Below are positions 17,295 to 27,377 of a DNA stretch of 64,000 nt, in pieces. The notes under the pieces were generated by a model. That model saw only the letters and a program-made list of their open reading frames with translations, did not search any database and was not told the DNA's origin. The stretch lies in the NCBI GenBank assembly GCA_018433245.1, contig JAHDRN010000001.1:62001-126000 (forward strand). Reading direction: 5' to 3'. Within the stretch, counting starts at the first letter, position 1. Every line of letters begins with the position of its first letter. Position numbers and translations under genes: made by a program. The stretch is from Candidatus Proruminimicrobium quisquiliarum. Its GTDB lineage: Bacteria > Elusimicrobiota > Endomicrobiia > Endomicrobiales > Endomicrobiaceae.

Positions 17295-17890
17295 AGATTG
17301 CGATATATTTAATTATGGCTTATTTATGCGGCGCAATACCTTTTGCATATATAATCTCAAAATATTTTAAAAATGTTGATATAAGAAAATGCGGTTCAGG
17401 CAATCCCGGTGCTACAAATGTTTTTAGAAGCGTAAGCAAATCTCTCGGAATTGTTACATTTATATTAGACGCTTTAAAAGGATTCGTTCCTGTTTATTTT
17501 GCAGGCTTGGTAAATCATTCGGTTTATTTTATATTGGCCGTGGCTTTTATTACGATAATTGGTCATATTTATACTGTTTTTTTAAATTTTAAAGGAGGCA
17601 AAGGCGTTGCAACCGGATGCGGAGTATTTTTAGCTTTTGCGCCGCTTGTAACTCTGATATGTTTTTTAATTTTTGCAGTTGTTTTGTTTATTTCAAAATA
17701 TGTCGCTCTTTCCTCCATAGCTGCCGCGGTTTCACTGCCTTTAATTTTAAAAATATTTAATTATCCCGATACAATTGTTTTATTTTCAGTACTTATTGCC
17801 GTTATTGTCGTAATAAGGCATTTAAGCAACATAAAAAGAATATTAAAGGGTACGGAAAGTAAAATTATTTTTTCAGGACAAAAGAGGTAA
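17291..17890 (+). CDS. plsY: acyl-phosphate:glycerol-3-phosphate acyltransferase PlsY
   Basis: Makes lysophosphatidic acid from acyl-phosphate and glycerol-3-phosphate in the inner membrane, the first step of phospholipid synthesis. The 199-residue protein is mostly membrane helices and has the conserved loops GSGNPGATNVFR (about residues 37-48) and FKGGKGVATGCGVF (about 99-112), plus the C-terminal RHLSNIKRILKGTE segment. Its ATG overlaps the der stop. The next gene, gpsA, supplies its glycerol-3-phosphate substrate, so the two form a phospholipid-precursor unit. Confidence 0.96.
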   Translation: MKIAIYLIMAYLCGAIPFAYIISKYFKNVDIRKCGSGNPGATNVFRSVSKSLGIVTFILDALKGFVPVYFAGLVNHSVYFILAVAFITIIGHIYTVFLNFKGGKGVATGCGVFLAFAPLVTLICFLIFAVVLFISKYVALSSIAAAVSLPLILKIFNYPDTIVLFSVLIAVIVVIRHLSNIKRILKGTESKIIFSGQKR

Positions 17891-17895
17891 AAAAT

Positions 17896-18891
17896 ATGAA
17901 AATTTCTGTTTTGGGCGCCGGTTCATGGGGAACTACTCTTGCATGCGTATTGTCGGATAACGGTCATGATGTTTCTGTTTGGGAATTTGATAAAGCGGCT
18001 GCGGACAAATTAAACAGAGAAAGGATGATTCCTTTTATAGGCGGCGCTGAAATACCGGCTAACGTTATAATTTCAAACAATTTAAATATTATATCTTCCT
18101 GTGAGGCGGTATTGATAGTCGTTCCTTCTCATTTTTTAAGGTCAACATTATATTCCGTTAAAAAATCCGGAATAAATCTTAAGGATAAACTCATAATAAG
18201 CGCGACTAAAGGGATTGAAAATGATTCATTGCTTCGTCCTTCTGAAATTGTTGAAGAAATTTTTCCAGAAACTAAAGATTTAATTGTGGCTTTATCCGGC
18301 CCGAGCCATGCGGAAGAAGTGTCAAAAAAGATGCCGACTGCTATCGTTTCGGCTTCTAAAAATGAAAAAAACGCCGTATTATGCAGAGATTTGTTTATGA
18401 ACGATTATTTGCGGGTATACACTCAAGATGATATAATAGGAGTTGAACTCGGAGCATCGTTGAAAAATGTTTTTGCGATTGCCGGCGGAATTATAGACGG
18501 ACTTTCCTTTGGGGATAATACAAAAGCCGCGATAGTTTCAAGAGGACTTAAAGAACTTGTGAATTTAGGTGTATTGCTTGGCGGAGATAAAAATACTTTT
18601 TACGGTTTATCCGGAGTAGGCGATTTGATGGTTACCTGTTTTTCAAAACATTCCAGAAACAGAAGTCTTGGAGAAACGATAGCAAAGGGAAAAACGCTGC
18701 AGGAAGCCGAAAAGAATTTGAAAATGGTTGCCGAAGGCGTTAAAACGGCGATAAGCGCTTATGAACTGGGAAAAAAATATAAAGTTGAACTTCCGATTAT
18801 AAATGAAGTTTATAACGTGTTGTTTAAAAATAAGTCTGCAAAACAAGCCGTTATTGATCTTATGACAAGAGCTCCGAAAGCGGAAATTTAA
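17896..18891 (+). CDS. gpsA: NAD(P)-dependent glycerol-3-phosphate dehydrogenase
   Basis: Reduces dihydroxyacetone phosphate to sn-glycerol-3-phosphate in the cytosol. The 331-residue protein opens with the dinucleotide-binding loop VLGAGSWGTTLA, followed by ISATKGIE, ALSGPSHAEEV, the catalytic lysine region GASLKNVFAIAGG, and YGLSGVGDLMVTC with SRNRSLGE, all diagnostic of GpsA. An AGAGGT ribosome site precedes the ATG. It lies five bases after plsY, whose substrate it makes. Confidence 0.96.
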   Translation: MKISVLGAGSWGTTLACVLSDNGHDVSVWEFDKAAADKLNRERMIPFIGGAEIPANVIISNNLNIISSCEAVLIVVPSHFLRSTLYSVKKSGINLKDKLIISATKGIENDSLLRPSEIVEEIFPETKDLIVALSGPSHAEEVSKKMPTAIVSASKNEKNAVLCRDLFMNDYLRVYTQDDIIGVELGASLKNVFAIAGGIIDGLSFGDNTKAAIVSRGLKELVNLGVLLGGDKNTFYGLSGVGDLMVTCFSKHSRNRSLGETIAKGKTLQEAEKNLKMVAEGVKTAISAYELGKKYKVELPIINEVYNVLFKNKSAKQAVIDLMTRAPKAEI

Positions 18892-18933
18892 AATCAAAAT
18901 TCCGGAGCCGGTGTTTTTTATCAGGAGAAAATT

Positions 18934-19191
18934 ATGACGAAAAATGATTTAATCAATAAGCTGGGCGAAATGATGCCGTCAAAAAAATATGCGGCCGAAG
19001 CAGTTAATAAACTTTTTGAATGTATGATAGCCGCTTTAAAAGACGGTCAAAAAGTCGTCATAACCGGATTTGGCAGTTTTAATTTAAAAGTTACCGAAAC
19101 AAAAAAGGGAAGAAATCCAAAGACGGGCGATATAGTTATGATTCCGCCTAAGAAAAAAATAAGATTTAAACAGTCAAAGGAAATTTTTTAA
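18934..19191 (+). CDS. hup: HU-family DNA-binding protein
   Basis: An 85-residue nucleoid protein. The beta-arm signature GFGSFNLKVTETKKGRNPKT is the standard HU/IHF pattern, preceded by the helical dimerisation region beginning MTKNDLINKLGEMM. It bends DNA and compacts the chromosome. It has a strong AGGAG site and its TAA overlaps the ATG of the MerR-type gene (TAATG), so the two are translated together. Whether it is HU or IHF-like cannot be told from sequence alone; a lone homodimer is more likely. Confidence 0.93.
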   Translation: MTKNDLINKLGEMMPSKKYAAEAVNKLFECMIAALKDGQKVVITGFGSFNLKVTETKKGRNPKTGDIVMIPPKKKIRFKQSKEIF

Positions 19192-19532
19192 TGTTTAATC
19201 CGAATAAGAAATATCTTTCAATAAGAGAAGTTTCTAAGAGAGAACAGGTTCCGGCTCACACTCTGCGCTATTGGGAAAAAGAAAAATTGCTCAAACCTGA
19301 AAGACATTCGGGAATAAGAAAATATTCGCAATATGACATTGATGTTATTCACGAAATCAAAGATTTATTGTATAATAAAAGGCTTACAGTATCCGGCGCT
19401 AAAAAAATTTTAAAAGGGGACAGAAGAGTAAAGGATCCCCAACTTAAATTATTTAAAGAAGTACAGAATATAAGTTCATTAAAATCCATTAAAGAAGATA
19501 TTAAAGAGATCTTAGATATCTTAAAAGAGTAA
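19191..19532 (+). CDS. MerR-family transcriptional regulator
   Basis: A 113-residue protein with a winged helix-turn-helix of the MerR class: YLSIREVSKREQVPAHTLRY, then WEKEKLLKPERHSGIRKYSQ (about residues 7-46), and a short helical tail. No C-terminal ligand-binding domain is visible, so it is a small MerR-like regulator of the type often found beside hup/ihfA genes. It overlaps hup by one base, and the tRNA-Pro gene begins six bases after its stop. Target genes are unknown. Confidence 0.85.
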   Translation: MFNPNKKYLSIREVSKREQVPAHTLRYWEKEKLLKPERHSGIRKYSQYDIDVIHEIKDLLYNKRLTVSGAKKILKGDRRVKDPQLKLFKEVQNISSLKSIKEDIKEILDILKE

Positions 19533-19538
19533 TAAATT

Positions 19539-19612
19539 CGGGGCGTAGCGCAGGTGGCTAGCGCACTCCCTTGGGGTGGGAGAGGCCGCTGGTTCAAGTC
19601 CAGTCGCCCCGA
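19539..19612 (+). tRNA. tRNA-Pro (anticodon GGG)
   Basis: A complete cloverleaf: acceptor CGGGGCG/CGCCCCG (19539-19545 with 19605-19611), D arm GCGC/GCGC, anticodon arm CTCCC/GGGAG with loop TTGGGGT and anticodon GGG, and T arm GCTGG/CCAGT with loop TTCAAGT. The discriminator is A19612. CCA is not encoded, so it must be added after transcription. The acceptor start CGGGG is typical of bacterial tRNA-Pro. Confidence 0.96.
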
Positions 19613-19645
19613 TATAAAAACTCTTTTGAAATAAATTGAAAATTA

Positions 19646-20830
19646 ATGAAAAAATACATATGTCTGTCGTTTACGTTTTTTATTATCTTTCTGCAGCCGC
19701 ATAAACTCTTAGCAATCAATACCGGAGATTCTTCAAATTCACAGGAACTTTACCAAAATATAAATCCCGGTTCTTTCGGACATCAAAACGTGTGGCTGAA
19801 TCTGGATTCAAATATAGGATATATAGCTCCTAATGAAATTTTATACAATAATCCTTCAACAAATGAAGTTGAAGAAGTCGCAGAATCTCCTTATTTTGAC
19901 TATTTTGATTACATGCCTGATACGAAATCGGATTTATTGATTCTTGAACCTGATAATAAGATAATCATAAAAAACGAATCACAGACAATATTGCAAACCG
20001 AATATTTTGATTTTTACGGCAACGAGATAGCGGATGATTATCCGAAGATTTATTACAGAATAAAGAACAGCGGCGATGCTTTTATTGAAATTAAAATGGA
20101 TAAATCATCCGGCAATTTGTTTTCAAAAAATCTTGATGTTGTTTACGGTGAATATGAATATTACTGTACGGCGTCAAATAATAATTATCCCGGCATTTAC
20201 AGATCACCGATACGCGCTTTTATTGTTACGGAAAGACCTCATTCATTTCTTAATTTAAACCCCAATACGCAAAACGACGGCGCAAATTCAAACACCTCGA
20301 TTTCTTTCAGCTGGACTGCCGCAAAAGGGGTTGAGTCCGACATTCTTTCATACAGATTTTATATGGGTACAGATATTAATAATTTTGAAGAAAATAACTT
20401 AAATATAAGCAATTACTGCACAATAAACAATTTGCAGCCCAGAACAAGATATTATTGGAAAGTTGAAGTGTCAAATCAGTACGGCGTTGAACTTTTAAAT
20501 CCTGAAGTTTTTTCGTTTATAACTCTTGGAGAAATATCAAGAGTTTATAATGCTCCTAATCCTTTTAATCCTCAAAAAGGCGAAAATACAAGAATATTTT
20601 TTGAAATGCCGCAAAACGGGTCGGCGCAATTGGATATATATTCCGAATACGGCGATAAAATCAAGACGATTTCGTTGAATAATCTGCTTCAGGGCAGCAA
20701 TGAAATTTCATATGACGGAAGAGACGCAAACGGAAAAATGTTATATAACGGCACATATTTATGCGTTTTAAAGAAAAAATACGCCGGACAGACAAAAACG
20801 GAAAAATGCAGACTTTTAATAATAAAATAA
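19646..20830 (+). CDS. secreted protein with FnIII-like region and FlgD/type IX-like C-terminal domain
   Basis: A 394-residue exported protein. Residues 1-23 are a signal peptide (MKKYICLSFTFFIIFLQPHK). The middle contains a fibronectin type III-like stretch (SISFSWTAAKG to RTRYYWKVEVSNQYG, about residues 220-290). The last 90 residues begin YNAPNPFNPQKGENTRIFFE and end in a beta-rich domain with YDGRDANGKMLYNGTYLCVL, the FlgD Ig-like/type IX secretion tail pattern. Such tails direct proteins through the type IX system or to the cell surface. It overlaps the following PorV-like gene by 25 bases, so cargo and barrel are co-translated. The binding target is unknown. Confidence 0.75.
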   Translation: MKKYICLSFTFFIIFLQPHKLLAINTGDSSNSQELYQNINPGSFGHQNVWLNLDSNIGYIAPNEILYNNPSTNEVEEVAESPYFDYFDYMPDTKSDLLILEPDNKIIIKNESQTILQTEYFDFYGNEIADDYPKIYYRIKNSGDAFIEIKMDKSSGNLFSKNLDVVYGEYEYYCTASNNNYPGIYRSPIRAFIVTERPHSFLNLNPNTQNDGANSNTSISFSWTAAKGVESDILSYRFYMGTDINNFEENNLNISNYCTINNLQPRTRYYWKVEVSNQYGVELLNPEVFSFITLGEISRVYNAPNPFNPQKGENTRIFFEMPQNGSAQLDIYSEYGDKIKTISLNNLLQGSNEISYDGRDANGKMLYNGTYLCVLKKKYAGQTKTEKCRLLIIK

Positions 20831-22599
20831 TATTATCCGCGGCATTAGTTTTGACTTTATGTTCAAATTTGTATCCGTACGGAGCAAGAAAAAATTTTCT
20901 TTCACACGGACCGTCCGTTTCCGCTTTTTCGCAGGGAGAAACTGTTTTAAATAACATAAACGACCCTGCAATAATATTTTATAACGGTTCACTTTTGTCT
21001 TTTTTTGATTATAATGCTATGTCGCTTGGCAGATATAATTTATTTGACGGAACATCCTATAATTCGGCTTCATTAAATTTTAATTTAACCGATAAATTTG
21101 ATTTTGGTTTTTCTGTTATTAATTTATCAAGCGGCGATGTTGAAATCAGAACAGATCCGTTTGACGTTCCTAAGACCGTAAAAACAAACCAATGGGCATA
21201 TATACTGGCATCTTCATACTTTATTAATCAAATTAAAACAGCTTTGGGAGCCGGCATCAAATACATTATTATGGATTTGTATGAAAAAAAAGACGCAGGA
21301 ATTTCTTTTGATATGTCATTGTCAAAATTTATAAATGACGTAGATATGTTTAACACGCAAACCCAAATAGGATTCGGACTGGCAGCTCAAAATATAGCCG
21401 GAACAGGCATAAAATTAGATACTTACCGTGAAGATTTTCAGAAGATTTTTATACTAAGCTCAATGATAAAAATTCCCGTCAAATTCAGACTGGAATCTAA
21501 AGATACGGTTACCGTCTCCCTGGATGCCAGAAACGAAGATTGCGAAACAGAATTGTTTACCGGAATAGAGTACCGCATGTCGGATAAATATTCTTTAAGA
21601 GCCGGCTATTACTGCGAGCACATAACCGCGGGTCTCGGTGTTGATATATCAAATTTTACGGCCGCTTATTCGGCTGATTTTAATGAGATAGATTTAATTA
21701 ACAGATTTTCATTGTCATATAAATGGAATCAAAAGAAAAAACTCAAAGCGAATGACGGATTATATATTGAAGCACAAACTGTCGCGGAAGAAGAAAAAAT
21801 GTCAAGAATTGAAGCTGAAAAAATGTTTGACGAAGCAAAAAAATATTATTCAAACGGGCAGTATCTGTATGCGACTGAAATTCTGCAGAAACTTATAGTA
21901 AAATATCCGAATCACGAATCATCGTTGTTTTTTTATAAAAAAATAAAAAATAAAATGCGCGATGATTCAGGTTCAATGCTGGTCAGCGATTTCGGGTCAT
22001 ATACTTATGCTTCGGGATATGTCAATTATTATAACGGCAATTATTATCAATGCGCAAAAGAATGGATGAAATATATGCAGTTGGACAAAGAAAATAAGGA
22101 AATAGAAGAGAAATTAAAACAGGTAAAAGATATTTTGGCAAATGAAATCTTAAAACAGCAAAAAATTACGTTTGAAAAAGAAGCAGCCGGTATGCTGCAC
22201 TCCGGGATTGATAATTTTAATAATAATAAATGGATAGCCTGCATAAAACAAATGGAAAAACTGCAGATGTTTGTACAATCTTCAAAATTTACCACATCTT
22301 TCAATTTTTATGAGACAGCAAAAGATTATATTGACAAATCGGTTGCCGCATTAATGCTGTCAATCAAAAAAATCAATGCGGAAAAATCAAAAAATGAAAA
22401 TGTTCATCCGCAGATAAACGAAATTCAGGAAATTGATGAAAAAACAGCCGATATAAAATACCGGGAAGGTTTGGCTTTATATGCAAACGGCAAATATTTT
22501 GAGGCTGAAAGAATGTGGGAACTGACGCTTCGCTTAAACCCTAATCATATAAGAGCCATTAATGCTCTAAACCGTTTGAGAAATCAGAATAAAATATGA
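20806..22599 (+). CDS. PorV/UPF0164-like outer-membrane barrel with C-terminal TPR-like repeats
   Basis: A 597-residue exported protein. I start it at ATG 20806, which places a signal peptide (FNNKIILSAALVLTLCSNLY) at the N-terminus; an ATG at 20761 adds only a hydrophilic lead. Residues 20-310 resemble the PorV/UPF0164 outer-membrane barrel: a GARKNFLSHGPSVSAFSQGE opening then alternating strands, LRAGYYCEHITAGLGVD. The rest is helical with TPR-like repeats (AEKMFDEAKKYYSNGQYLYA; EGLALYANGKYFEAERMWEL). PorV carries type IX substrates to their exit pore in Bacteroidota. A barrel fused to TPRs is unusual and may bind partners in the periplasm. Confidence 0.7.
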   Translation: MQTFNNKIILSAALVLTLCSNLYPYGARKNFLSHGPSVSAFSQGETVLNNINDPAIIFYNGSLLSFFDYNAMSLGRYNLFDGTSYNSASLNFNLTDKFDFGFSVINLSSGDVEIRTDPFDVPKTVKTNQWAYILASSYFINQIKTALGAGIKYIIMDLYEKKDAGISFDMSLSKFINDVDMFNTQTQIGFGLAAQNIAGTGIKLDTYREDFQKIFILSSMIKIPVKFRLESKDTVTVSLDARNEDCETELFTGIEYRMSDKYSLRAGYYCEHITAGLGVDISNFTAAYSADFNEIDLINRFSLSYKWNQKKKLKANDGLYIEAQTVAEEEKMSRIEAEKMFDEAKKYYSNGQYLYATEILQKLIVKYPNHESSLFFYKKIKNKMRDDSGSMLVSDFGSYTYASGYVNYYNGNYYQCAKEWMKYMQLDKENKEIEEKLKQVKDILANEILKQQKITFEKEAAGMLHSGIDNFNNNKWIACIKQMEKLQMFVQSSKFTTSFNFYETAKDYIDKSVAALMLSIKKINAEKSKNENVHPQINEIQEIDEKTADIKYREGLALYANGKYFEAERMWELTLRLNPNHIRAINALNRLRNQNKI

Positions 22600-22634
22600 A
22601 TTTAAAAATTGTATTTAAACCTGTATATTTTTAA

Positions 22635-22663
22635 TTGATTTTTAAGTGGTATTTTAATATAAT
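22635..22663 (+). promoter_or_regulatory. promoter of the bamA-lpx operon
   Basis: TTGATT (22635-22640), 17 bases, then a perfect TATAAT (22658-22663). Predicted start near 22670, leaving a roughly 34-base leader that contains AAAGGAAG before bamA. It fits a strong housekeeping promoter for the envelope operon. Confidence 0.75.
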
Positions 22664-22703
22664 CCCATAGATATAATTCAAATTTAAAGGAAGACTGTAT
22701 AAA

Positions 22704-24983
22704 ATGAAAAAATTAGCGGTTGTTATCATATCTTTGTTCTTTGTTTCGTCTCTGTTTGCCGCAAACGACGGATTTAAAATCAAGACGGTTATAATTGAAG
22801 GAGTCAAAAACGTAAAACCTAAAGCGGTTTTATCGGAGATACATACAAAAAAAGGCAAACGTTATTCCGAATCTGTGGCAAGAGAAGATATAAGAAAGAT
22901 ACTTTCTTTGGGAAATTTTGAAAATGCCGAATTGTATGTTGACCAAGAGAAACGGATTGTAAAATTTATTGTATCTGAAAAGCCGTATATAAAAAAAGTG
23001 ATTGTCAAGGGCAATAAACAGTTTTCCGCCGGAAAATTGAAAGGGGAAGCCACTATAAAAGAAAAAGGTTTTTTTGACATAGTGGAACTTGAAGAATCAA
23101 AAAGAAAAATTTTGACTTTATACAGAGACAAAGGTTATGCCGATTGCCAAATAGAAGCCTATCCTACGACCGATGTTGATACAAATGTTATGACGGTAAC
23201 TTTTTTGATAACGGAAAACAATAAAATTCTCATAGGAGATTTAATAATAGAAGGATGCAAATCTTTTAAATACAAAAAAATCAAAAAACTCGCTAAAACA
23301 AAAAGAAAAAAAGTATTTAAAGAAGAAACTTTAAAAAATGATATTTCCGCAATAACTAAATTTTACAAAAACCGCGGTTTTATGGATTTTTCGGCGGAAG
23401 AACCTAAAATAACTTACAATGAAGAAAGAACAAAAATGTTTATTACTTTAAAAATAGACGAAGGCCCTAAATACAAAATAGGAGATATCTCTTTTCAGGG
23501 GAATTACGTAATTACCGAGAAAGAATTGGCAAAACATTGTGAAATGAAAAAAAACGATGTTTTCAATCAGGAAAAAATAGCTTTGACCTTAAATAAAATA
23601 TATGAAGATTATTCAAACAAAGGATACCTGCAGTCCTACATAATGCCTGATTTTAAAAAGACCGATAACAACGACGGCGTTGTTGATGTAGTCTATAATA
23701 TTCAGGAAAACAATAAAGTGTATGTGGGAGATATTTTTATAGACGGTCTTGTAAGCACCAGAGAAGGAACGATACGCAGGGAAATATTGCTTAAATCGGG
23801 AGACGTCCTTTCTTCCGGCAAAGTCCGCAGAAGTATGGAAAAAATTTACAATTTAGGATTTATAGACGGCGCAGAACCTAATATACTGCCTACAAATACT
23901 CCTGATATAATGAATTTGGCGTTTAACATAACTGAAGGAAAGCCCGGCATGATAACGGCCGGAGCCGGATATTCTTCAATAGACCAATTTGTCGGTTCAA
24001 TTCAGCTGCAGCATATGAATCTTTTCGGAAGAGCGCAAAGATTGAATTTGCTGTGGGAATTCGGAGCAAGAAGACAAAATTACCAGATAGACTGGACAGA
24101 ACCGTGGTTTTTAAATAAGGCTATGAGTTTGGGGTTAACGGTTTACAATATGGAAAGATTAAGAGATTATCACTACACTACAGACGCTTATAAAGAAGGC
24201 AGAACCGGAGGTTCGGTAAAAATAAGTCCGAGAATTTCCGAAAATACGTCGCTTGTGTTCGGATATACCTATGAGAATGTAAGTATTTTTGACATAACCG
24301 ATGAGGATCTTAAACGACAGATTTTAAACGATCCGGATTTGGCCAGAGATAAAACATCAAGCGTTTTAACGCAGGTAATATATGATTCAAGAGATTATAT
24401 TTTTGATGCGACAAAAGGATCAAGATATTCGTACGGCATAACGGTCGCCGGAGGCCCTTTCGGCGGAAATGTTCATTATTTGAGAAATTCCGCAAGAGCG
24501 ACGTGGTTTTTTCCGACATTTTGGAAATTTGTTTTTTCAGTAAATGTTAATCTCGGCTACATAGAAAGCTACGGGGATTCAAGCGACGTTCCTTTATATG
24601 AAAAGTATTATATAGGCGGCGCAGATACCGTAAGAGGTTATAAATATAGAACGGAAATCGGACCTTACGAGGGAGGAAAAGTTTTGTCGGTCGCAAATTT
24701 TGAATATAAGTTTCCTATAGTACAGGAAAATAAAAAAACAATATTGCAGGGAGCTTTTTTCTACGATATAGGCGGGACATGGAAAACTCCAAAAGATATA
24801 AATATGAAATTCGGCACCGATAACTCCGATAACAATGAATACTATTTGAAGTCAGGCGTCGGTTTCGGTATCAGATTTGCGACTCCGGTATTTCCTTTAA
24901 GACTTGACTGGGGATACGGATTAAATCATAAACCCGGCGAAGATTTGCAGCAGTTTTATTTTACTATAGGAAACGCTTTTTAA
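22704..24983 (+). CDS. bamA: outer-membrane protein assembly factor BamA
   Basis: Core of the machine that inserts beta-barrels into the outer membrane. The 759-residue protein has a signal peptide (residues 1-19), about five POTRA repeats (residues 25-420; for example [58 protein letters not shown]), and a C-terminal barrel of about 330 residues that includes [15 protein letters not shown] and ends in phenylalanine. It opens the lpx operon. No skp/ompH gene lies between bamA and lpxD, unlike the E. coli order. Confidence 0.95.
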   Translation: MKKLAVVIISLFFVSSLFAANDGFKIKTVIIEGVKNVKPKAVLSEIHTKKGKRYSESVAREDIRKILSLGNFENAELYVDQEKRIVKFIVSEKPYIKKVIVKGNKQFSAGKLKGEATIKEKGFFDIVELEESKRKILTLYRDKGYADCQIEAYPTTDVDTNVMTVTFLITENNKILIGDLIIEGCKSFKYKKIKKLAKTKRKKVFKEETLKNDISAITKFYKNRGFMDFSAEEPKITYNEERTKMFITLKIDEGPKYKIGDISFQGNYVITEKELAKHCEMKKNDVFNQEKIALTLNKIYEDYSNKGYLQSYIMPDFKKTDNNDGVVDVVYNIQENNKVYVGDIFIDGLVSTREGTIRREILLKSGDVLSSGKVRRSMEKIYNLGFIDGAEPNILPTNTPDIMNLAFNITEGKPGMITAGAGYSSIDQFVGSIQLQHMNLFGRAQRLNLLWEFGARRQNYQIDWTEPWFLNKAMSLGLTVYNMERLRDYHYTTDAYKEGRTGGSVKISPRISENTSLVFGYTYENVSIFDITDEDLKRQILNDPDLARDKTSSVLTQVIYDSRDYIFDATKGSRYSYGITVAGGPFGGNVHYLRNSARATWFFPTFWKFVFSVNVNLGYIESYGDSSDVPLYEKYYIGGADTVRGYKYRTEIGPYEGGKVLSVANFEYKFPIVQENKKTILQGAFFYDIGGTWKTPKDINMKFGTDNSDNNEYYLKSGVGFGIRFATPVFPLRLDWGYGLNHKPGEDLQQFYFTIGNAF

Positions 24984-24997
24984 AGGATAAAACAAAA

Positions 24998-26035
24998 ATG
25001 AAAATTACTGCGGAAGAAATTGCAAAAATTATCAACGGTAAAGTTGCCGGCGATAAAGATATTATTATAACCGGTGCATCAAACTTATCGGATGCGGCCG
25101 CATCTGATATAACTTTTTTCGGAGGAGATAAGAAACTTTTAAGTTTGGTGCCGGATACAAAAGCCGGAGTTATAATATATCCGGATAATATAAGTTATGA
25201 ACATTTGGGAAGTAAAAATTTAATTTTAGTTTCAAATCCGTATTTGGCTTTTGCGAAAATTTTAACAATAATTGATAACGAAAGATTATCAAATATTCGA
25301 CCGGGAATCAGCCGGAAATCAACGGTTTCAGAAAGCGCGACAATAGGAGAAAATGTTACCGTAAGCGACAATGTCGTTATAGAAGAAAAAGTTTTTATCG
25401 GCAAAAATACAAAGATACTTCCCAATGTTTACATAGGAGCAGACGTAAGCATAGGAGATAATTGTTTAATTTACCCGAACGTTACCATAAGAAATAACGT
25501 TAAAATCGGAACAGGATGCATACTTCAATCAGGAGTAGTTATAGGAGGAGACGGATTCGGTTATAAAACAGTAGGAAGCGAAGTTTTCAAAATACCGCAG
25601 ATAGGAACGGTTGAAATAGGAAATAATGTTGAAGTAGGTTCCAATACTACGATAGACAGGGCTACAACCGGAAAAACCGTCATTGGAGATAACACAAAAA
25701 TAGATAATTTGGTTATGATTGCCCATAATGTCAAGATCGGCAGAAATTGCAAGATTGTCGCGCAGGTTGGTATTGCCGGTTCAACGGAAATAGGAGATAA
25801 TGTTACTCTTGCCGGGCAGGTAGGGCTTTCCGGCCATATTAAAATAGGAAATAATGTCATGGTGGGAGCCAAGTCTGGTATTATGTCTGATATTGAAGAC
25901 GGATCAGTTGTTTTCGGAAGTCCCGCTCAGCCTATTAAGGAACATATGAAAATGTTTGCGGTTATGAAAAAATTGCCCGAAATATACGGAAAAATAAAAA
26001 AATTAGAAAAATTTTTAGATAAAAAAGAGGATTAA
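24998..26035 (+). CDS. lpxD: UDP-3-O-acylglucosamine N-acyltransferase LpxD
   Basis: Third acylation step of lipid A synthesis, cytosolic trimer. The 345-residue protein has the N-terminal uridine-binding domain ([19 protein letters not shown]) and a left-handed beta-helix of hexapeptide repeats ([20 protein letters not shown] onward, about residues 110-310), with the catalytic histidine region [16 protein letters not shown] short helical C-terminus follows. It starts 14 bases after bamA and eight before the lpxC-fabZ fusion. Confidence 0.96.
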   Translation: MKITAEEIAKIINGKVAGDKDIIITGASNLSDAAASDITFFGGDKKLLSLVPDTKAGVIIYPDNISYEHLGSKNLILVSNPYLAFAKILTIIDNERLSNIRPGISRKSTVSESATIGENVTVSDNVVIEEKVFIGKNTKILPNVYIGADVSIGDNCLIYPNVTIRNNVKIGTGCILQSGVVIGGDGFGYKTVGSEVFKIPQIGTVEIGNNVEVGSNTTIDRATTGKTVIGDNTKIDNLVMIAHNVKIGRNCKIVAQVGIAGSTEIGDNVTLAGQVGLSGHIKIGNNVMVGAKSGIMSDIEDGSVVFGSPAQPIKEHMKMFAVMKKLPEIYGKIKKLEKFLDKKED

Positions 26036-26043
26036 TCGTTTTT

Positions 26044-27375
26044 ATGGCAAAACAGACTACAATATCAAAAGATGTAACTGTGGAAGGAATAGGATTGCAT
26101 ACCGGCAATAAAAGTAAAATGGTTTTTAAGCCGGCTCAGGCAAATTACGGCATACATTTTGTAAGAGTGGATTTGCCCGGACAACCGGATTTGCCGGCCA
26201 ACTGGCAGAATTTATCAGATGAGGTTGCAATAAGAGGAACAATTATTGAAAAAAACGCCGTAAAGATGTATACGGTTGAACACATACTTGCAATTTGTTC
26301 CGCGCTTAAAATAGACAATATGATTGTTGAAATAGATAATAACGAACCTCCGATATCCGACGGCAGCGCTAAACTTCTTACAGAGCAAATAATTTCAGCC
26401 GGAATAAAAGAACTGGAAACGGAAAGAGAATATTATATCGTCAAAGAACCGGTTACGTTTAGTGACGGGCAAACAACGATAACGGCATATCCTTCCGATA
26501 AATTTGAAATAGAATGTACGATAGGTTTTGAACACCCGTTTTTATCAAACCAGAAAGCCGCTTTTGCCGTGACTCCTGAAATTTTTGTAAACGAAATAGC
26601 TCCTTCAAGAACATTTTGTTTTGATTTTGAAATAGAAGCTCTTCAGGCAAACGGTCTTGCAAAAGGCGGCAGTCTTGAAAATGCGGTCGTTATAGGACCT
26701 GCAGGAATATACAACAAGGAACCGTTAAGATATGAAAATGAATTTGTAAGACATAAAATATTGGATTTAATCGGAGATTTATATCTGTCCGGAAAACAAA
26801 TAAAAGCAAAAATAGTCGCGGTAAAACCGGGTCATAAAAATAACGGGCTTTTTGTAAAAGAGTTTGTAAAAAAAGCGGTTTTAGTTAAAGAAGAAAATAA
26901 AGCGGAGGAAAAAGTGCAAGAATTTACAGCCGGCGAAAGAATAATAAACAGCGCGGAAATTCAGACGATTATTCCGCACAGATATCCTATTTTAATGGTT
27001 GACAGAGTTAAACTTACCGATGATACTAAAAAAGCGACCGGATATAAAGCCGTCAGCGGAAACGAAGGTTTTTTTCAGGGGCATTTTCCTGGACAGCCCA
27101 TTATGCCGGGAGTTTTGATTGTTGAAGCTATGGCGCAAACGTCATGCGTTTTGTTTTTGTCAAAACCGAATATGAAAAATAAACTGGCTTATTTTATGGG
27201 GATAGATAACGTCAAATTCAGAAAAACCGTTATTCCGGGAGATATGCTGGAACTTAAAATAGAAGTGCTTAAAGACAGCGGCAGTAAAGGTAAAGTAAAG
27301 GGCGAAGCTTTCGTTGACGGGAAACTTGTTACGGAAGCGGAATTTATGTTTATTATAGTTAACAGAGGGGCATAA
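26044..27375 (+). CDS. lpxC/fabZ: bifunctional LpxC deacetylase / FabZ dehydratase fusion
   Basis: A 443-residue two-domain protein. Residues 1-285 are LpxC, the zinc-dependent UDP-3-O-acyl-GlcNAc deacetylase that commits to lipid A synthesis: VEGIGLHTGNKSKMVFKPA, VEHILA (zinc ligand), then HKILDLIGDLYLSG with HKxxDxxGD and GHKNNGLFVKE. After a charged linker (about 286-297), residues 298-443 are FabZ, the 3-hydroxyacyl-ACP dehydratase: IPHRYPILMVDR, then GHFPGQPIMPGVLIVEAMAQ with the catalytic His and Glu. The fusion is known in Bacteroidota and a few others and couples the supply and use of hydroxyacyl-ACP. Confidence 0.96.
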   Translation: MAKQTTISKDVTVEGIGLHTGNKSKMVFKPAQANYGIHFVRVDLPGQPDLPANWQNLSDEVAIRGTIIEKNAVKMYTVEHILAICSALKIDNMIVEIDNNEPPISDGSAKLLTEQIISAGIKELETEREYYIVKEPVTFSDGQTTITAYPSDKFEIECTIGFEHPFLSNQKAAFAVTPEIFVNEIAPSRTFCFDFEIEALQANGLAKGGSLENAVVIGPAGIYNKEPLRYENEFVRHKILDLIGDLYLSGKQIKAKIVAVKPGHKNNGLFVKEFVKKAVLVKEENKAEEKVQEFTAGERIINSAEIQTIIPHRYPILMVDRVKLTDDTKKATGYKAVSGNEGFFQGHFPGQPIMPGVLIVEAMAQTSCVLFLSKPNMKNKLAYFMGIDNVKFRKTVIPGDMLELKIEVLKDSGSKGKVKGEAFVDGKLVTEAEFMFIIVNRGA

Positions 27376-27377
27376 TT

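Noticed and set aside
25195-25872. Regular repeating pattern within lpxD resembling a DNA repeat
   Set aside because: It reflects the hexapeptide protein repeat of the beta-helix, not repeated DNA or a CRISPR array.
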